From positions 1,724,136 to 1,788,135 of the forward strand of contig NZ_FNLF01000002.1 of the NCBI RefSeq assembly GCF_900103175.1: a DNA stretch of 64,000 nucleotides, read 5' to 3'. The position numbers were made by a program, and so were the translations under genes. Below are positions 44,600-56,100 of this stretch, piece after piece (the first letter of the stretch is position 1; the number at the start of each line of letters is the position of its first letter). The notes below the pieces were generated by a model. It ran no database searches. It was not told where the DNA came from and worked only from the letters and a program-made list of their open reading frames with translations. The stretch comes from Tsukamurella pulmonis (GTDB lineage Bacteria; Actinomycetota; Actinomycetes; Mycobacteriales; Mycobacteriaceae).

Positions 44600-46240
44600 T
44601 CAGTCCCGCTGCGCGGCCAGAGCCTGGGCGACCGCACCGTCGAGGACCGCGGCGAGCGTCGCGAGCCCGGCCACCGGCCCCTGGGGCGCGCGGTACCAGT
44701 CCAGCGGGGCGCTCGGGACGCTGCCCCAGGTGGCGAGCCAGCCCCGCAGGTCGCCGAACGCGTGGGTGTACGGGATGGCCCGCTCGAAGAGCACGTCGCG
44801 CTGACCGTCCGGCAGCGAGCCGACGTTCGTCGCGATCAAGTACTGGCGCATGCCGCCGAGCCCCGCCGCGAGGCGGCTGCCCGACGCCGTGCGGCGCGGC
44901 CACAGCAGCGCCGCCGCCACCAGCCCGAGGCCGAGGACGAGCGCGGCGGCGGCCCACAGCACGCCGGCGCCGAGGAAGCCGCAGACCAGCGTCGCGATCG
45001 CGCCGCCCGCCGCGACGGCGATCGCGGGGACGAGGAGGGGACTGCGCGGCGCGGCGCGGAGCCACCCGCGTTCCGCGGTCGCCGCGGGAACGGCTGCCAC
45101 GATCGGGGCCGGGTCGAGGGGCCGGGCGCCACCGGTCAGTTCGGAGACGGTGGTCGTCTCCGCACCGTGGGGGAGGAGGGCGTCGACCACAACCCGCTCC
45201 GCGGGCGTGACCGCACCGTCGAGTGGCACACGACGGGAGATCTGGAAGTCCCCGTCGGGCAGGGCGGCGAGCCAGAGGTAGCCGCGCACCGCGAGATCGA
45301 GCACCGTCGCGCCGACGTCGGTGGGCCGCAGCCGGCCGTCGAGGAGGGTGCCGATCTGGCCGGGCAGGACGCCGTCGGGGGAGGCGAAGGCGATCTCGCC
45401 GTTGCCGCCCGGGACGAGCAGATCAGCGGTGGCACCGGCCGAGTGCGCCGCGGCGGCGTCCGAGCGGCGCCGCACGTAGCCGTAACCGGCGAGCGCGACG
45501 GCCAGCACCGCGGCCAGGGAGAGTGCGATCAGGCCGCCGGTGTCCCGTTCCGGGGCGGGGGCGGCCGTCGCGGTGAACCGCGCATCGGCGGCGACGGTGC
45601 CGGCGGGCAGCAGCGTGGTGAAGACGGCGACCCTGCCCTGCGGCAGCCCGTTCTGCTGCGCGGTGACGACGCCGGAGGCGTCGGTCTGCGTGAGCGTGCA
45701 CATCCGGCGCTCGCCGACCTGGCCGATGCCGCACAGCGGTGAGTCAGGGACGGCGGTGGGGGAGGCGAAGCGCATCGTCACGGTGTCGAGGTCGACGGTG
45801 TACCCCGCCGCGATCGGCCACGTGAACTGCTGGAGCTCCGGGCCGTCGGCGACGGTGCCCCGCACCGTGTAGGTGACCTTCGTGGTGCCGCCGGGGGCGG
45901 AGACCTGCAGCGCACCGTCGGACACCGAGACCGAACCGTTCTCCGCCCTGGTCCCCGTGACTGTGAAGTGCTGGGTGCGGTTGCCCTCCACCGGCACCGA
46001 CAGGGGGAGGCGCTGCGCGATCGCCCTGCCCGGCGGAGCAGTGATCACGGTGGTCACCGCGAGCGACCCGTCGTCCTGGAGATCGAGGACGGTGTCCACG
46101 CCGACGCCGCTGGGGTCGGCGCCGGCCGGTCCCGCTCCGGCGCCGGCGAACACGACGCCGATCACCGCCAACACCGCCGCCCAACCGCTGCGCCGCCGGC
46201 GTCGAACAGTCCCGCCCTGGTTCCGCGTGCCCTCCCACAT
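44600..46240 (-). CDS. DUF2207 membrane protein
   Basis: Up to 546 residues from ATG at 46240; a GTG 11 codons later (VRRRRRSGW) is also plausible. Signal peptide or anchor (AAVLAVIGVVFAGAGAG), extracellular beta-rich domain (VLDLQDDGSLAVTTVITAPPG), one TM helix near 230-250, then a cytosolic region with a helical hairpin TM pair (LLVPAIAVAAGGAIATLVCGFLGAGVLWAAAALVLGLGLVAAALLW) and a terminal domain (FERAIPYTHAFGDLRGW). This is the DUF2207 layout. Role unknown; divergent from a zinc metallopeptidase gene 46 bp away. Confidence 0.86.
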   Translation of the reverse strand: MWEGTRNQGGTVRRRRRSGWAAVLAVIGVVFAGAGAGPAGADPSGVGVDTVLDLQDDGSLAVTTVITAPPGRAIAQRLPLSVPVEGNRTQHFTVTGTRAENGSVSVSDGALQVSAPGGTTKVTYTVRGTVADGPELQQFTWPIAAGYTVDLDTVTMRFASPTAVPDSPLCGIGQVGERRMCTLTQTDASGVVTAQQNGLPQGRVAVFTTLLPAGTVAADARFTATAAPAPERDTGGLIALSLAAVLAVALAGYGYVRRRSDAAAAHSAGATADLLVPGGNGEIAFASPDGVLPGQIGTLLDGRLRPTDVGATVLDLAVRGYLWLAALPDGDFQISRRVPLDGAVTPAERVVVDALLPHGAETTTVSELTGGARPLDPAPIVAAVPAATAERGWLRAAPRSPLLVPAIAVAAGGAIATLVCGFLGAGVLWAAAALVLGLGLVAAALLWPRRTASGSRLAAGLGGMRQYLIATNVGSLPDGQRDVLFERAIPYTHAFGDLRGWLATWGSVPSAPLDWYRAPQGPVAGLATLAAVLDGAVAQALAAQRD

Positions 46241-46286
46241 GCCTGGGTACAGTATCGGACACCTGGGGTGGAGGAGGGGAAGCGAA

Positions 46287-47768
46287 GTGGGTCATCCGAA
46301 GGATCCCTACGGCGGCCGGGGTGCGCCGGCTCCGCGGCGCGGCTACGTCCCCGTCCCTCCGGCGCCCGCCGCACCGCGGCCGGCACCGGTGCGCGGTGCC
46401 ACCGGGCACTACCGGGTGACGGCGCGGCCCCGCGCCGGCGCTACCGGATACCCCCGTCCCGGCGCGCCCGCGTACCCCCGCCCGGGCGCTCCGGCCTATC
46501 CCCGGCCCGGCGCGGCCGCCGCCTCGAGGTCGGGTGCCCCGAGCCCCTGCACCCCCGCGTATCCGCGCCCCGGCGCGTACCCGCGGCCGGGCGCCGCGCC
46601 GCAGTACCAACGCGTTCCCGCCCCGCGCGCCGCGGTCCCGGCCGCACCGCCCCGTGCTGTGCCGTACCGGCAGTGGTCGATGCCCGCCCCGCCCCCCGCC
46701 CGGTCCGCGGGGGCAGTACCTCCGGGCTATCCGCGTCCCGGAGTCCCGCAGGGGCAGCCGTGGCCGCGCGTGCCGCAGCCCGCCTGGGCTCCGCGTCCGG
46801 CGACGGGAGCGAACAGCACGCCGCTGCTGGTCCTCCTGCTGGTCACGGTGGTGGTGCTGATCGTCGTGCTCGCCGCGGCGCTGCTCTACGTGGGCGGGCG
46901 CGCCAGTACCGATGCCGGTGGCGCGACGACCGCCCGCACGACCGCCGCGCGGACGACGACCACCACGGAGACCACGACGACGCGGACCGGGACCACCACT
47001 TCGACGTCCTCGCTCCTCACCAGCTCCGCCGGGGCCACGCCGACGGGAACCGCCGCGCTGCAGGGCAACCCGCTCTACGGCTCGGGATCGGCGGGCCTGC
47101 TCACCCAGCCGTGCAACGCCGTCGGCTGGCCCTCCGACAGCGCCGCGGGCAAGCGCTTCTTCGCCAGTCTCGCGCCGTGCTTCGACCGGGCCTGGGGCGC
47201 CGCCATGCGTGCCGCAGGCCTCGAATACCGCGCGCCGACGGTGCTGGTCCCCACCGGATCGCGGATCAGTTCGCCGTGCGGATCGACGAACCTCGAGACG
47301 GAGAACGTCGCGGCCTTCTACTGCTCGAGCAACGAGGCGCTGTACATGCCGCCGAAGGGGCTCAACGTGGACCGCTACGGCAACCAGCCGGCGATCTACC
47401 TCGCCGTCTTCGCACACGAGTACGGCCACCACGTGCAGTTGGTGAGCGGCATCCTCACCGCGCAGGGACGGATCGAGAACCTGAGTGGGCGCACCTCCGA
47501 GGCGGGGCTCGAGTCCTCGCGCCGTCTGGAGCTCCAGGCGCAGTGCTTCAGCGGCCTGTTCGTGAAGTCCGTGAGCGATACCGGTGGGCAGTTCACCAGC
47601 GCCGACTACCGCACCGTGTACGAGGATCAGGAGCGCGGCGACCGCCCGGGAGCCCTCCGCGACCACGGCACCTACGCGCACTCGCAGGGCTGGTGGGACA
47701 CCGGCTACCAGTCGAACCGCCTGGCGCGGTGCAACACCTGGGCGGCCTCGTCGGGCGACGTGGCCTGA
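46287..47768 (+). CDS. Neutral zinc metallopeptidase with Pro-rich N-terminus
   Basis: 493 residues from GTG at 46287, chosen for GAGGAGGGGA just upstream. Residues 1-170 are Pro/Arg/Ala-rich with repeated YPRPGA units; one TM helix follows (LLVLLLVTVVVLIVVLAAALLYV), then a Thr-rich linker and the extracellular catalytic domain. The zinc site HEYGHH and the downstream Glu-containing LELQAQCFSGLF match the YpfJ/KPN_02809 metallopeptidase family. Several Cys (PCNAVGW, SLAPCFD, SPCGST, FYCSS) may form disulfides. Substrate unknown. Confidence 0.9.
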   Translation: MGHPKDPYGGRGAPAPRRGYVPVPPAPAAPRPAPVRGATGHYRVTARPRAGATGYPRPGAPAYPRPGAPAYPRPGAAAASRSGAPSPCTPAYPRPGAYPRPGAAPQYQRVPAPRAAVPAAPPRAVPYRQWSMPAPPPARSAGAVPPGYPRPGVPQGQPWPRVPQPAWAPRPATGANSTPLLVLLLVTVVVLIVVLAAALLYVGGRASTDAGGATTARTTAARTTTTTETTTTRTGTTTSTSSLLTSSAGATPTGTAALQGNPLYGSGSAGLLTQPCNAVGWPSDSAAGKRFFASLAPCFDRAWGAAMRAAGLEYRAPTVLVPTGSRISSPCGSTNLETENVAAFYCSSNEALYMPPKGLNVDRYGNQPAIYLAVFAHEYGHHVQLVSGILTAQGRIENLSGRTSEAGLESSRRLELQAQCFSGLFVKSVSDTGGQFTSADYRTVYEDQERGDRPGALRDHGTYAHSQGWWDTGYQSNRLARCNTWAASSGDVA

Positions 47769-47816
47769 GCAAAAGCCCCGCGTCGGGCTCGCGCGTGCAC
47801 TGACTAGAATCGTGGG

Positions 47817-50504
47817 GTGACTACGCAGCCGCAGAACGCCGTCGACCGCCTCCCCGCCGCCTGGGAGCCCGGTGCGGTAGAGGCGGACATCTACAACGGG
47901 TGGGTGGACGCCGGGTACTTCACCGCCGACAACACCTCGCCCAAGCCCGCCTTCTCCGTGGTCCTGCCGCCGCCGAACGTGACCGGCAGCCTCCATCTCG
48001 GCCACGCGCTCGACCAGACCATCACCGACGCGCTGTGCCGCCGCAAGCGGATGCAGGGCTTCGAGGTGCTGTGGCTCCCCGGCACGGACCACGCCGGCAT
48101 CGCCACCCAGTCGCTGGTGGAGAAGCAGCTCGCCGCCGAGGGCACCAGCCGCCGCGAGATCGGCCGCGAGAAGTTCCTGGAGCGCGCGTGGGCCTTCAAA
48201 GAGGCCAGCCACGGCAACATCACCGGCCAGATGCGCCGCATCGGCGTCGGCATCGACTGGTCCCGCGAGCGGTTCACCATGGACGAGGGGCTCTCCCGCG
48301 CCGTCCAGACCATCTTCAAGCAGCTCTTCGACGCCGGCCTGATCTACCGCGCCGAGCGCCTGGTCAACTGGTCGCCCGTGCTGCAGACCGGCATCTCCGA
48401 CCTCGAGGTCGATCACAAGGAGGTCGACGGCGAGCTGGTCTCGTTCCGGTACGGCTCCCTGAGCGACGACGAGCCGCACATCGTCTGTGCCACCACGCGA
48501 CTGGAGACGATGCTCGGCGACACCGCGATCGCCGTGCATCCCGATGACGAGCGCTACCGCGCTCTCGTGGGCACCACCCTCGAGCATCCCTTCCTGGACC
48601 GCCGGATCCCCGTCGTGGCCGACGACTACGTCGATCCCGAGTTCGGTTCCGGCGCAGTGAAGATCACTCCCGCGCACGATCCGAACGACTTCGCGCTCGG
48701 CCAGCGGCACGACCTGCCGATGCCCACGATCATGGACGAGACCGCCCACATCGTCGGCACCGGAACGCAGTTCGACGGTCTCGACCGCTTCGCGGCCCGC
48801 AAGGCGATCCGCGAGGCGCTGGCCGAGCAGGGCCGCATCGTCAAGGAGGTGCGCCCGTACCGGCACAGCGTCGGCCACAGCGAGCGCTCCGGTGAGCCGA
48901 TCGAGCCGCGCCTGTCGATGCAGTGGTGGGTCAAGGTCGACCGCCTGGCCAAGGCCGCGGGGGACGCGGTGCGGGGCGGCGACACCACGATCGTCCCCGA
49001 GTCGCTCGCGCCGCGGTTCTTCGACTGGGTCGACGAGATGCACGACTGGAACATCTCCCGCCAGCTGTGGTGGGGTCACCGCATCCCGGTCTGGTACGGC
49101 CCCGCCGACGCCGAGGGCAACCGCGACGTCGTCTGCTGCGGCCCCGAGGACACCCCGCCCGCCGGCTACGAGCAGGACCCGGACGTCCTCGACACCTGGT
49201 TCAGCTCCGGACTGTTCCCGTTCTCCACCATGGGCTGGCCGGACTCCACCGCCGATCTCGCGAAGTTCTACCCCACCTCGACGCTGGTCACCGGCTACGA
49301 CATCATCTTCTTCTGGGTCGCCCGGATGATGATGTTCGGCACCTTCATCGGTGAGGAGCCGAACGCCCCGGGCAAGGTCCCGTTCCACGAGGTGCTCCTG
49401 CACGGTCTGGTGCGCGACGAGTTCGGCAAGAAGATGTCGAAATCGAAGGGCAACGGCATCGACCCGCTGGACTGGGTGCAGGAGTACGGCGCCGACGCGC
49501 TGCGCTTCACCCTGGCCCGCGGCACCATCCCCGGCGCCGACCTGAACGTGGGCGCCGACGCCGCCGCGTCGTCGAAGAAGTTCGCCACCAAGCTGTTCAA
49601 CGCCACCAAGCTGGCCCTGCTCAACGACGCGCACCTGGGCGAGCTCCCGGATCGCGCGGCGCTCACCGACGCCGACCGCTGGATCCTCGACCGCCTCGCC
49701 GCCGTGCAGGCGGAGGCCGACGCCGCGTTCGACGCCAACGAGCTGGGCAAGGCCTGCGAGGCGCTCTACCACTTCGCGTGGGACGAGCTGTGCGACTGGT
49801 ATCTCGAGGTGGCCAAGCTCCAGCTGCAGGGCGACGACGCGACCGTCGCCGAGAACACCCGGCTGGTGCTGGGCAAGGCTCTCGACGTCGTGCTGCGCAT
49901 GCTGCACCCGACGATGCCCTTCGTCACCGAGGTGCTGTGGAAGGCGCTCACGGGCGGTACCTCGCTGGTGATCGCCGACTGGCCCTCGCGCGACTGGGCG
50001 CCGGCCGAGATCCCCGCCGACGGTGTCGAATCCGCGCGCCGGTTCGCCGATCTGCAGCGCCTGGTCACCGAGATCCGCCGCTTCCGCAGCGATCAGCTGC
50101 TCAAGCCCGGCCAGCGGGTCGCGGCCCGGCTCACGGGGCTCGACGAGGCGGGCCTGACCTCGCTCGGCGCCGCGGCGGCGAACCTGTGCCGGCTCACCCC
50201 GCCGGAGGACGGCTTCGCCGCGACCGCCTCCCTCGAGGTGCGCCTCGTGGGCGGCACCGTCACCGTCGAGCTGGACACGTCCGGCACCGTCGATCTCGGT
50301 GCGGAGCGATCGCGGCTGGAGAAGGACCTCAAGGCGGCGCAGAAGGAGCTCGACGGGACCACCGCCAAGCTCGGTAACGAGGCCTTCCTGGCCAAGGCGC
50401 CCGACGCGGTGGTCGACAAGATCCGCGCGCGGCGGACCGTCGCGCAGGAGGAGGTCGAGCGCCTCACCGTCCGCATCGCCCAGCTGGGCGGGGGAGCCGC
50501 GTGA
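47817..50504 (+). CDS. valS: Valyl-tRNA synthetase
   Basis: 895 residues from GTG at 47817. Class I motifs HLGHALD (HIGH) and [12 protein letters not shown] (KMSKS), the editing domain ([19 protein letters not shown]), the anticodon-binding helical domain, and a C-terminal coiled coil ([35 protein letters not shown]). The stop overlaps the folC start by 4 bp. Confidence 0.98.
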   Translation: MTTQPQNAVDRLPAAWEPGAVEADIYNGWVDAGYFTADNTSPKPAFSVVLPPPNVTGSLHLGHALDQTITDALCRRKRMQGFEVLWLPGTDHAGIATQSLVEKQLAAEGTSRREIGREKFLERAWAFKEASHGNITGQMRRIGVGIDWSRERFTMDEGLSRAVQTIFKQLFDAGLIYRAERLVNWSPVLQTGISDLEVDHKEVDGELVSFRYGSLSDDEPHIVCATTRLETMLGDTAIAVHPDDERYRALVGTTLEHPFLDRRIPVVADDYVDPEFGSGAVKITPAHDPNDFALGQRHDLPMPTIMDETAHIVGTGTQFDGLDRFAARKAIREALAEQGRIVKEVRPYRHSVGHSERSGEPIEPRLSMQWWVKVDRLAKAAGDAVRGGDTTIVPESLAPRFFDWVDEMHDWNISRQLWWGHRIPVWYGPADAEGNRDVVCCGPEDTPPAGYEQDPDVLDTWFSSGLFPFSTMGWPDSTADLAKFYPTSTLVTGYDIIFFWVARMMMFGTFIGEEPNAPGKVPFHEVLLHGLVRDEFGKKMSKSKGNGIDPLDWVQEYGADALRFTLARGTIPGADLNVGADAAASSKKFATKLFNATKLALLNDAHLGELPDRAALTDADRWILDRLAAVQAEADAAFDANELGKACEALYHFAWDELCDWYLEVAKLQLQGDDATVAENTRLVLGKALDVVLRMLHPTMPFVTEVLWKALTGGTSLVIADWPSRDWAPAEIPADGVESARRFADLQRLVTEIRRFRSDQLLKPGQRVAARLTGLDEAGLTSLGAAAANLCRLTPPEDGFAATASLEVRLVGGTVTVELDTSGTVDLGAERSRLEKDLKAAQKELDGTTAKLGNEAFLAKAPDAVVDKIRARRTVAQEEVERLTVRIAQLGGGAA

Positions 50505-51919
50505 CGGTACCCGCCTTCGCCGCCGACCCCGACGACCTCGCCGAACTGGCTCAGGTCGAGGCCGAGCTGGATCAGCGCTGGCCCGAGACCAAGATCGAGC
50601 CCTCGCTCACGCGGATCTCCGCGCTCATGCAGCTGCTGGGGTCGCCGCAGGACGCGTACCCGTCGATCCAGATCGCGGGTACCAACGGCAAGTCGTCGAC
50701 CGCCCGGATGATCGACGCGCTGCTGCTGGCCTTCTCGCGCCGCACGGGCCGGATCACCAGTCCGCACCTGCAGCTCGCCACCGAGCGCATCGCGGTCGAC
50801 GGTGCGCCGCTCACGGCCAAGCAGTACGTGGAGACCTACCGCGAGATCGAGCCCTTCATCGAGCTCGTCGATGCGCAGTCCGAGGCCGCCGACGGGCCGC
50901 GGATGAGCAAGTTCGAGGTGCTCACCGCCATGGCCTTCGCGGCCTTCGCCGAGGCCCCCGTCGACGTGGCCGTCGTCGAGGTCGGGCTCGGCGGCACCTG
51001 GGACGCCACCAACGTGGTGACGGCCGAGGTCGCCGTGATCACCCCGATCGGCCTGGACCACGTGGAGATACTCGGCCCCGACCTCGCGTCGATCGCGGGG
51101 GAGAAGGCCGGCATCGTCAAGCGCGCGCCCGAGCGGCTGATCCCCAAGGACACCGTCATGATCGTGGGCAAGCAGGAGCCCGCGGCGATGGACGTGCTGT
51201 TGCGCAAGGCCGTCGAGACCGACGCCGCCGTCGCGCGCGAGGGTTCCGAGTTCGCCGTCGTCGAGCGCCGCGTCGCGGTCGGCGGCCAGCAACTCACCCT
51301 GCAGGGCCTCGGCGGCGTCTACGAGGACGTCTTCCTGCCGCTGCACGGCGAGCACCAGGCCAACAACGCCGCGGTCGCCCTGGCTGCGGTCGAGGCCTTC
51401 TTCGGCGCCGGCGCCGACCAGCAGCTCGACGTCGACACGGTGCGGGCGGGCTTCGCCGCCGCGGCCTCGCCCGGCAGGCTCGAGCGGGTCCGCAGCGCCC
51501 CGACGGTGCTCCTCGACGCCGCGCACAACCCGCACGGCGCGCAGGCGCTCGCGCGGACCATCGAGACGGAGTTCGGCTTCCGCACGTTGATCGGCGTGGT
51601 CTCGGTACTCGCGGACAAGGACGCCGTCGGCGTGCTCACGGCTCTCGAGCCCGTGCTGGACACCGTCGTCGTCACCCACAACGGCTCGCCCCGCGCGCTC
51701 GAGGTCGAGCGGCTCGCGGCGATCGCGGAGGAGATCTTCGGCGAAGAGCGCGTGGTCACCTCGCCCACCATGGTCGACGCGGTGGAGACCGCCGTCGCGC
51801 TCGCCGATCAGGAGTCCGACGACGAGGACGGTCCCGCCTCGGGCGTGGGCGTGCTCATCACCGGTTCCGTGGTCACCGCGGGCTCCGCGCGCTCGCTGTT
51901 CGGAAAGGAACCCCAGTGA
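50501..51919 (+). CDS. folC: Folylpolyglutamate synthase/dihydrofolate synthase
   Basis: 472 residues from GTG at 50501. P-loop [13 protein letters not shown], the Mur-ligase-like central domain ([38 protein letters not shown]) and the C-terminal Rossmann-like domain ([15 protein letters not shown]). It joins dihydropteroate and glutamate and extends the folate glutamate tail, in the cytosol. Start and stop each overlap the neighbouring genes by 4 bp, matching the mycobacterial valS-folC order. Confidence 0.96.
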   Translation: MTVPAFAADPDDLAELAQVEAELDQRWPETKIEPSLTRISALMQLLGSPQDAYPSIQIAGTNGKSSTARMIDALLLAFSRRTGRITSPHLQLATERIAVDGAPLTAKQYVETYREIEPFIELVDAQSEAADGPRMSKFEVLTAMAFAAFAEAPVDVAVVEVGLGGTWDATNVVTAEVAVITPIGLDHVEILGPDLASIAGEKAGIVKRAPERLIPKDTVMIVGKQEPAAMDVLLRKAVETDAAVAREGSEFAVVERRVAVGGQQLTLQGLGGVYEDVFLPLHGEHQANNAAVALAAVEAFFGAGADQQLDVDTVRAGFAAAASPGRLERVRSAPTVLLDAAHNPHGAQALARTIETEFGFRTLIGVVSVLADKDAVGVLTALEPVLDTVVVTHNGSPRALEVERLAAIAEEIFGEERVVTSPTMVDAVETAVALADQESDDEDGPASGVGVLITGSVVTAGSARSLFGKEPQ

Positions 51920-52329
51920 CGGGAACCCCCGCCTCCAACCCCAGGTTCACGCCGCCCCCGAAGGATCCGTGGAAGAGCTTCCGCGGCATCCTCTCCGGGA
52001 CGCTCATCCTCGAGATGATCGTCATCCTGCTGGCGCTGCCCGTGGTGATCCGCCTCTCGCCCGGGCTCTCCGGCCTCAAGGTCGGCTACGTCCTGGTGCT
52101 CGCGGCGCTCATGTTCGCCGGGTGCATGGTGGTGAAGAAGCCCTGGGCGATTCCGGCGTTCTGCGCACTGCAGGTCGCCGTCATCGCAGGCTTCCTCGTG
52201 CACTGGGGGATCGGCGCGGTCGGCGTCGTCTTCGCCATCGTCTGGGCGTACATCGTCTACATCGAGCGCGATGTGAAGCAGCGCATGGCGGAGGGCCGGC
52301 TGCCCGGCCAGGAACCCATCACCGACTGA
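51916..52329 (+). CDS. DUF4233 membrane protein
   Basis: 137 residues from GTG at 51916, overlapping the folC stop. Four hydrophobic helices (ILSGTLILEMIVILLALPVVI, VGYVLVLAALMFAGCMVV, AIPAFCALQVAVIAGFLV, AVGVVFAIVWAYIVYIERDVKQ). It occupies the same place between folC and ndk as the DUF4233 protein in mycobacteria. Function unknown. Confidence 0.9.
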   Translation: MTGTPASNPRFTPPPKDPWKSFRGILSGTLILEMIVILLALPVVIRLSPGLSGLKVGYVLVLAALMFAGCMVVKKPWAIPAFCALQVAVIAGFLVHWGIGAVGVVFAIVWAYIVYIERDVKQRMAEGRLPGQEPITD

Positions 52330-52343
52330 GCCCGTCCGAGTTT

Positions 52344-52397
52344 CGGGTTCTGCGGGCCTCGGCGGCGGAATCCGCCAGCGGAGGGCCGCAAAACCCG
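52344..52397. other. Long imperfect hairpin upstream of ndk
   Basis: Arms of 17 bases at 52344-52360 and 52381-52397 pair at 15 of 17 positions, and the 20-base loop contains a second 5-bp stem (GGCGG/CCGCC). It fills the gap between the DUF4233 gene and ndk and has no U-tract. It could be a transcript-processing or attenuating structure. Confidence 0.5.
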
Positions 52398-52425
52398 ACG
52401 TTCGGGACGCGCTACGCTGTTGCCC

Positions 52426-52839
52426 GTGACTGAGCGGACTCTGATTCTCATCAAGCCCGACGGCGTGCGGCGCGGCCTTTCCGGGGAGATCCTGGCGCGC
52501 ATCGAGCGGAAGGGCCTGACCATCGCGGCCCTCGAGCTCAAGCACGTCCCGACCGAGGTGGCCGAGGGCCACTACGCCGAGCACAAGGACAAGCCGTTCT
52601 TCGGCTCGCTGCTCGAGTTCATCACCTCCGGGCCCGTGGTGGCCGCGGTGCTGGAGGGCCCCCGCGCGATCGCGGCGTTCCGCCAGCTCGCCGGCGGCAC
52701 CGATCCCGTGGAGAAGGCCGTTCCCGGCACGATCCGCGGTGATTTCGGTCTGGAGACCCAGGAGAACCTCGTGCACGGCTCCGACTCGCCCGAGTCGGCC
52801 GAGCGCGAGATCGCCCTCTGGTTCCCCGGCCTCGCCTGA
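52426..52839 (+). CDS. ndk: Nucleoside diphosphate kinase
   Basis: 137 residues from GTG at 52426 (a TTG at 52420 is in frame too), the usual size. N-terminal [20 protein letters not shown], the substrate loop [24 protein letters not shown], and phospho-His in [17 protein letters not shown]. It transfers gamma-phosphate between nucleoside tri- and diphosphates. Followed by a strong terminator. Confidence 0.97.
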   Translation: MTERTLILIKPDGVRRGLSGEILARIERKGLTIAALELKHVPTEVAEGHYAEHKDKPFFGSLLEFITSGPVVAAVLEGPRAIAAFRQLAGGTDPVEKAVPGTIRGDFGLETQENLVHGSDSPESAEREIALWFPGLA

Positions 52840-52872
52840 CCTGCGAGAACCTGTTCCCCCCTCCCTGATCTC

Positions 52873-52918
52873 CGGGCCCGTGCCGCGCGAACCGCGCGGT
52901 ACGGGCCCGATCCTTTTC
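52873..52918 (+). terminator. Intrinsic terminator after ndk
   Basis: 17-bp arms starting CGGGCCCGTGCCGCGCG, one G-T wobble, 3-base loop, then ATCCTTTTCC. It separates ndk from rne. Confidence 0.85.
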
Positions 52919-53158
52919 CCGCGTCCCTGTGGCATGTGGGATACTGATCCGGACGCACGTCGGCGCGCGCAACCGCGCAGCGCCGACCGGCCCGGCTGAC
53001 CCGCAGAACGTGGGGTCCGCGTGCGCCACGCACGAGACACGTGCAGACCTTGACAAACGTGGGGCGGTAGGAGCACTCCTTCGCCCGCACCACATGACAC
53101 GCCCCCGCGTGGCCGCGACCGAAAGTGATCGCGCCCGGGGGTCGGTAGGAGATATCGA
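52919..53158 (+). other. Leader region of rne, no gene seen
   Basis: With the terminator this makes a gene-free stretch of about 320 bp. A TGTGGGATACT near 52934-52944 resembles an extended -10 element and a TTGACA lies at 53050-53055, but neither has a convincing partner box. A long untranslated leader would suit RNase E, which autoregulates through its leader in Escherichia coli; that it does so here is speculation. Confidence 0.4.
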
Positions 53159-56100
53159 GTGGCCGACAACACGTCGCCGGAAGAACAGAACAACGAAGCT
53201 CGGGAGGAGTTCCCGCAGAAGCTGCGCGTCCACGCGCTGGCGCGTCTGCTGGGCCTGACCAGCAAGGAGGTGCTCGCGCACCTCGGCGAGCTGGGCTTCG
53301 TCGCGCGCAGCGCGCATTCGAGCATCGACCGCAGCGCCGCCGAGCGCGTGCGGGACCGCATCGCGGAGCAGGCCGGCGGAGCGCCGGACGCCGCCGTCGC
53401 AGAGGCTCCCGCCACCGCGCCCGCCGAGGAGCAGGCACCCGCTGCGCAGCAGGCGCCGGCCGAGGACGAGGCGCCGTCGCTGTTCTCGGCGGCCGCGGTC
53501 GCGCAGCCCGTCACGGAGCAGGCCCCGGCCTCCTTCGACGCCAATGCACCGCTGTTCCTGCAGCCCGAGAAGGCCGAGAAGCCCGCGCGGAAGACGCGTG
53601 CCCGCAAGGCACAGGATGCGGAGTCGGAGACGACTGAGGCGCCGGAGGCCTCGACGGCCGAGCAGGCCGAGACGACCGAGCCGGCGGAGACCACGGAGCA
53701 GGCCGAGACCACGGAGCAGGCCGAGGCGTCGTCGCCCGAGCAGAACGGCGACGACGACAACGGCGGCAACCGCCGCCGGCGTCGCGGCCGTCGCGGTCGC
53801 GGACGCGGCCGGGGCGAGAACGCCGACGAGCAGGATGCGCAGGAGCAGACCGAGGGCGACAAGGCCGACGCTTCGGACCAGAGCGACGCCGCGCCCGCCG
53901 AGGGTGAGAAGAAGTCCGACCAGGACAAGGGCGACCGCAACCGCGGCGACGGCGGCAAAGCCGACGAGAAGTCCAGCGAGGAGAAGGCCGGCGAGGCGTC
54001 CTCGGAGGACACCGATTCCGACGACGTCGAGGACGTGACCGAGGGCGGCTCGCGTCGTCGCCGGCGTCGTCGTCGGCGCCGCTCGGGCACGGGGGAGGAC
54101 GGGGCCGAGGCCGAGTCCTCGGACGATCCGCCGAACACCGTCGTGCACGAGCGCGAGCCGCGCCAGCGCTCGCGCCGCGACGAGGTGCGCGGCATCAGCG
54201 GCTCCACCCGTCTCGAGGCCAAGCGCCAGCGCCGCCGCGACGGCCGCGACACCGTGCGTCGCCGCCCGCCGATCCTCACCGAGTCGGAGTTCCTCGCCCG
54301 TCGCGAGGCGGTCGACCGCGTGATGGTGGTGCGCGAGCGCACCGGCGTCGGCCCGTCGGAGGGCCAGGACGGCCACACCGTGCCGCACCCGCAGGACTAC
54401 ACCCAGGTCGCCGTCCTCGAGGACGGCGTGCTGGTGGAGCACTTCGTCACGTCGTCGAGCTCGGCGTCGATGGTCGGCAACATCTACCTGGGCCGCGTGC
54501 AGAACGTGCTGCCCTCGATGGAGGCGGCCTTCGTCGACATCGGCCGCGGCCGCAACGGCGTGCTCTACGCCGGCGAGGTCAACTGGGACGCCGCCGGCCT
54601 GGACGGCAACGCCCGCAAGATCGAGCAGGCCCTCAAGCCCGGCGATCAGGTCCTGGTGCAGGTCAGCAAGGACCCGGTGGGCCACAAGGGCGCCCGGCTC
54701 ACCACACAGATCTCCCTGGCCGGTCGCTTCCTGGTCTACGTGCCCGGCGGCGGCTCGGCGGGCATCTCGCGCAAGCTGCCCGACACCGAGCGCAAGCGGC
54801 TCAAGGAGATCCTCAAGGAGATCGTCCCGGCCGACGCCGGCGTGATCATCCGCACGGCCTCCGAGGGCGTCAGCGCCGAGGAGCTCGCGGGCGATGTGGC
54901 CCGGCTGCAGGCGCAGTGGGCCGAGATCGAGGAGGCCTCGTCGCAGAAGGGCGTCAAGGCGCTCTACGAGGAGCCCGATCTGCTGGTCAAGGTCGTCCGC
55001 GACCTGTTCAACGAGGACTTCAGCAAGCTCGTCATCGAGGGCGCTCGCCCGTGGAGCACCGTCGAGAAGTACGTCTCGACCGTCGCGCCCGACCTCCTGC
55101 CGCGCGTCGAGAAGTTCGAGAAGGCCCACGCCGACGCCCCGGACGTCTTCGCGACGTACCGCATCGACGAGCAGCTGGCCAAGGCGATGGACCGCAAGGT
55201 GTGGCTGCCCTCGGGCGGCACGCTGGTCATCGACCGCACCGAGGCCATGACCGTCGTCGACGTCAACACCGGCAAGTTCACCGGCGCCGGCGGCAACCTC
55301 GAGGAGACCGTCACGCGCAACAACCTCGAGGCGGCCGAGGAGATCGTGCGGCAGATGCGGCTGCGCGACATCGGCGGCATGATCGTCGTCGACTTCATCG
55401 ACATGGTGCTCGAGTCCAACCGTGACCTCGTGCTGCGCCGCCTCACCGAGGCGCTCGGCCGCGACCGCACGCGCCACCAGGTTTCCGAGGTCACCTCGCT
55501 GGGCCTGGTCCAGATGACCCGCAAGCGGATCGGCACCGGCCTCGTCGAGGCCTTCTCCACGCCGTGCCAGGCGTGCTCGGGTCGCGGCATCATCGTCCAC
55601 GACGCGCCCGTCGAGTCGTCGGGCGGCGGCGAGGACGGCAGCCGTTCCGGCGAGAAGTCGGAGGGCTCGGGTCGCAAGAAGCGCAAGCGCGCCAAGTCCG
55701 ACGGTGCCTCCCAGGCTCCGTCGGCCCCGGTCGCGCCGGCCAAGGAGCCCGCCGCGCACAAGGGCGAGCACCCCATGTTCAAGGCCATGGCCTCGCATCA
55801 TGACGAGGACACGGCGGAGCAGCCGGCCGCGGGCGAGAGTGCCGATGCACAGTCCCCGGCGGAGCCCGCTCCGGCTGCGGCCGAAGCCACCGAGGCTCCT
55901 GCCGCCGCCGTGACCGAGGCGCCGGCCGTGGTCGTCGAGCCCGAGGCCCCCGCGGCCGAACCGACCCCCGCGGTCGAGTCGGCTCCGGCGGTCGAGCAGG
56001 CGGCCCCCGTCGCGGCGGCACCCCGCCGTCGGCGGGTCGCGCGCAAGGCGCCGACCACCACCTCGGCCGCTCCGCAGACGATCGTCGTGGACATCGCCGC

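Noticed and set aside
45744..49907. Very long open frame (over 1300 codons) on the minus strand opposite the metallopeptidase and valS genes
   Set aside because: It is antisense to clearly recognised genes, its translation is His/Arg/Gly-rich low-complexity sequence with no family match, and such frames are a usual by-product of about 70% G+C with third-position G/C.
53050..53078. TTGACA as -35 box of an rne promoter
   Set aside because: No acceptable -10 element at 16-18 bp spacing (sequence there is GCACTC); left as a leader remark only.
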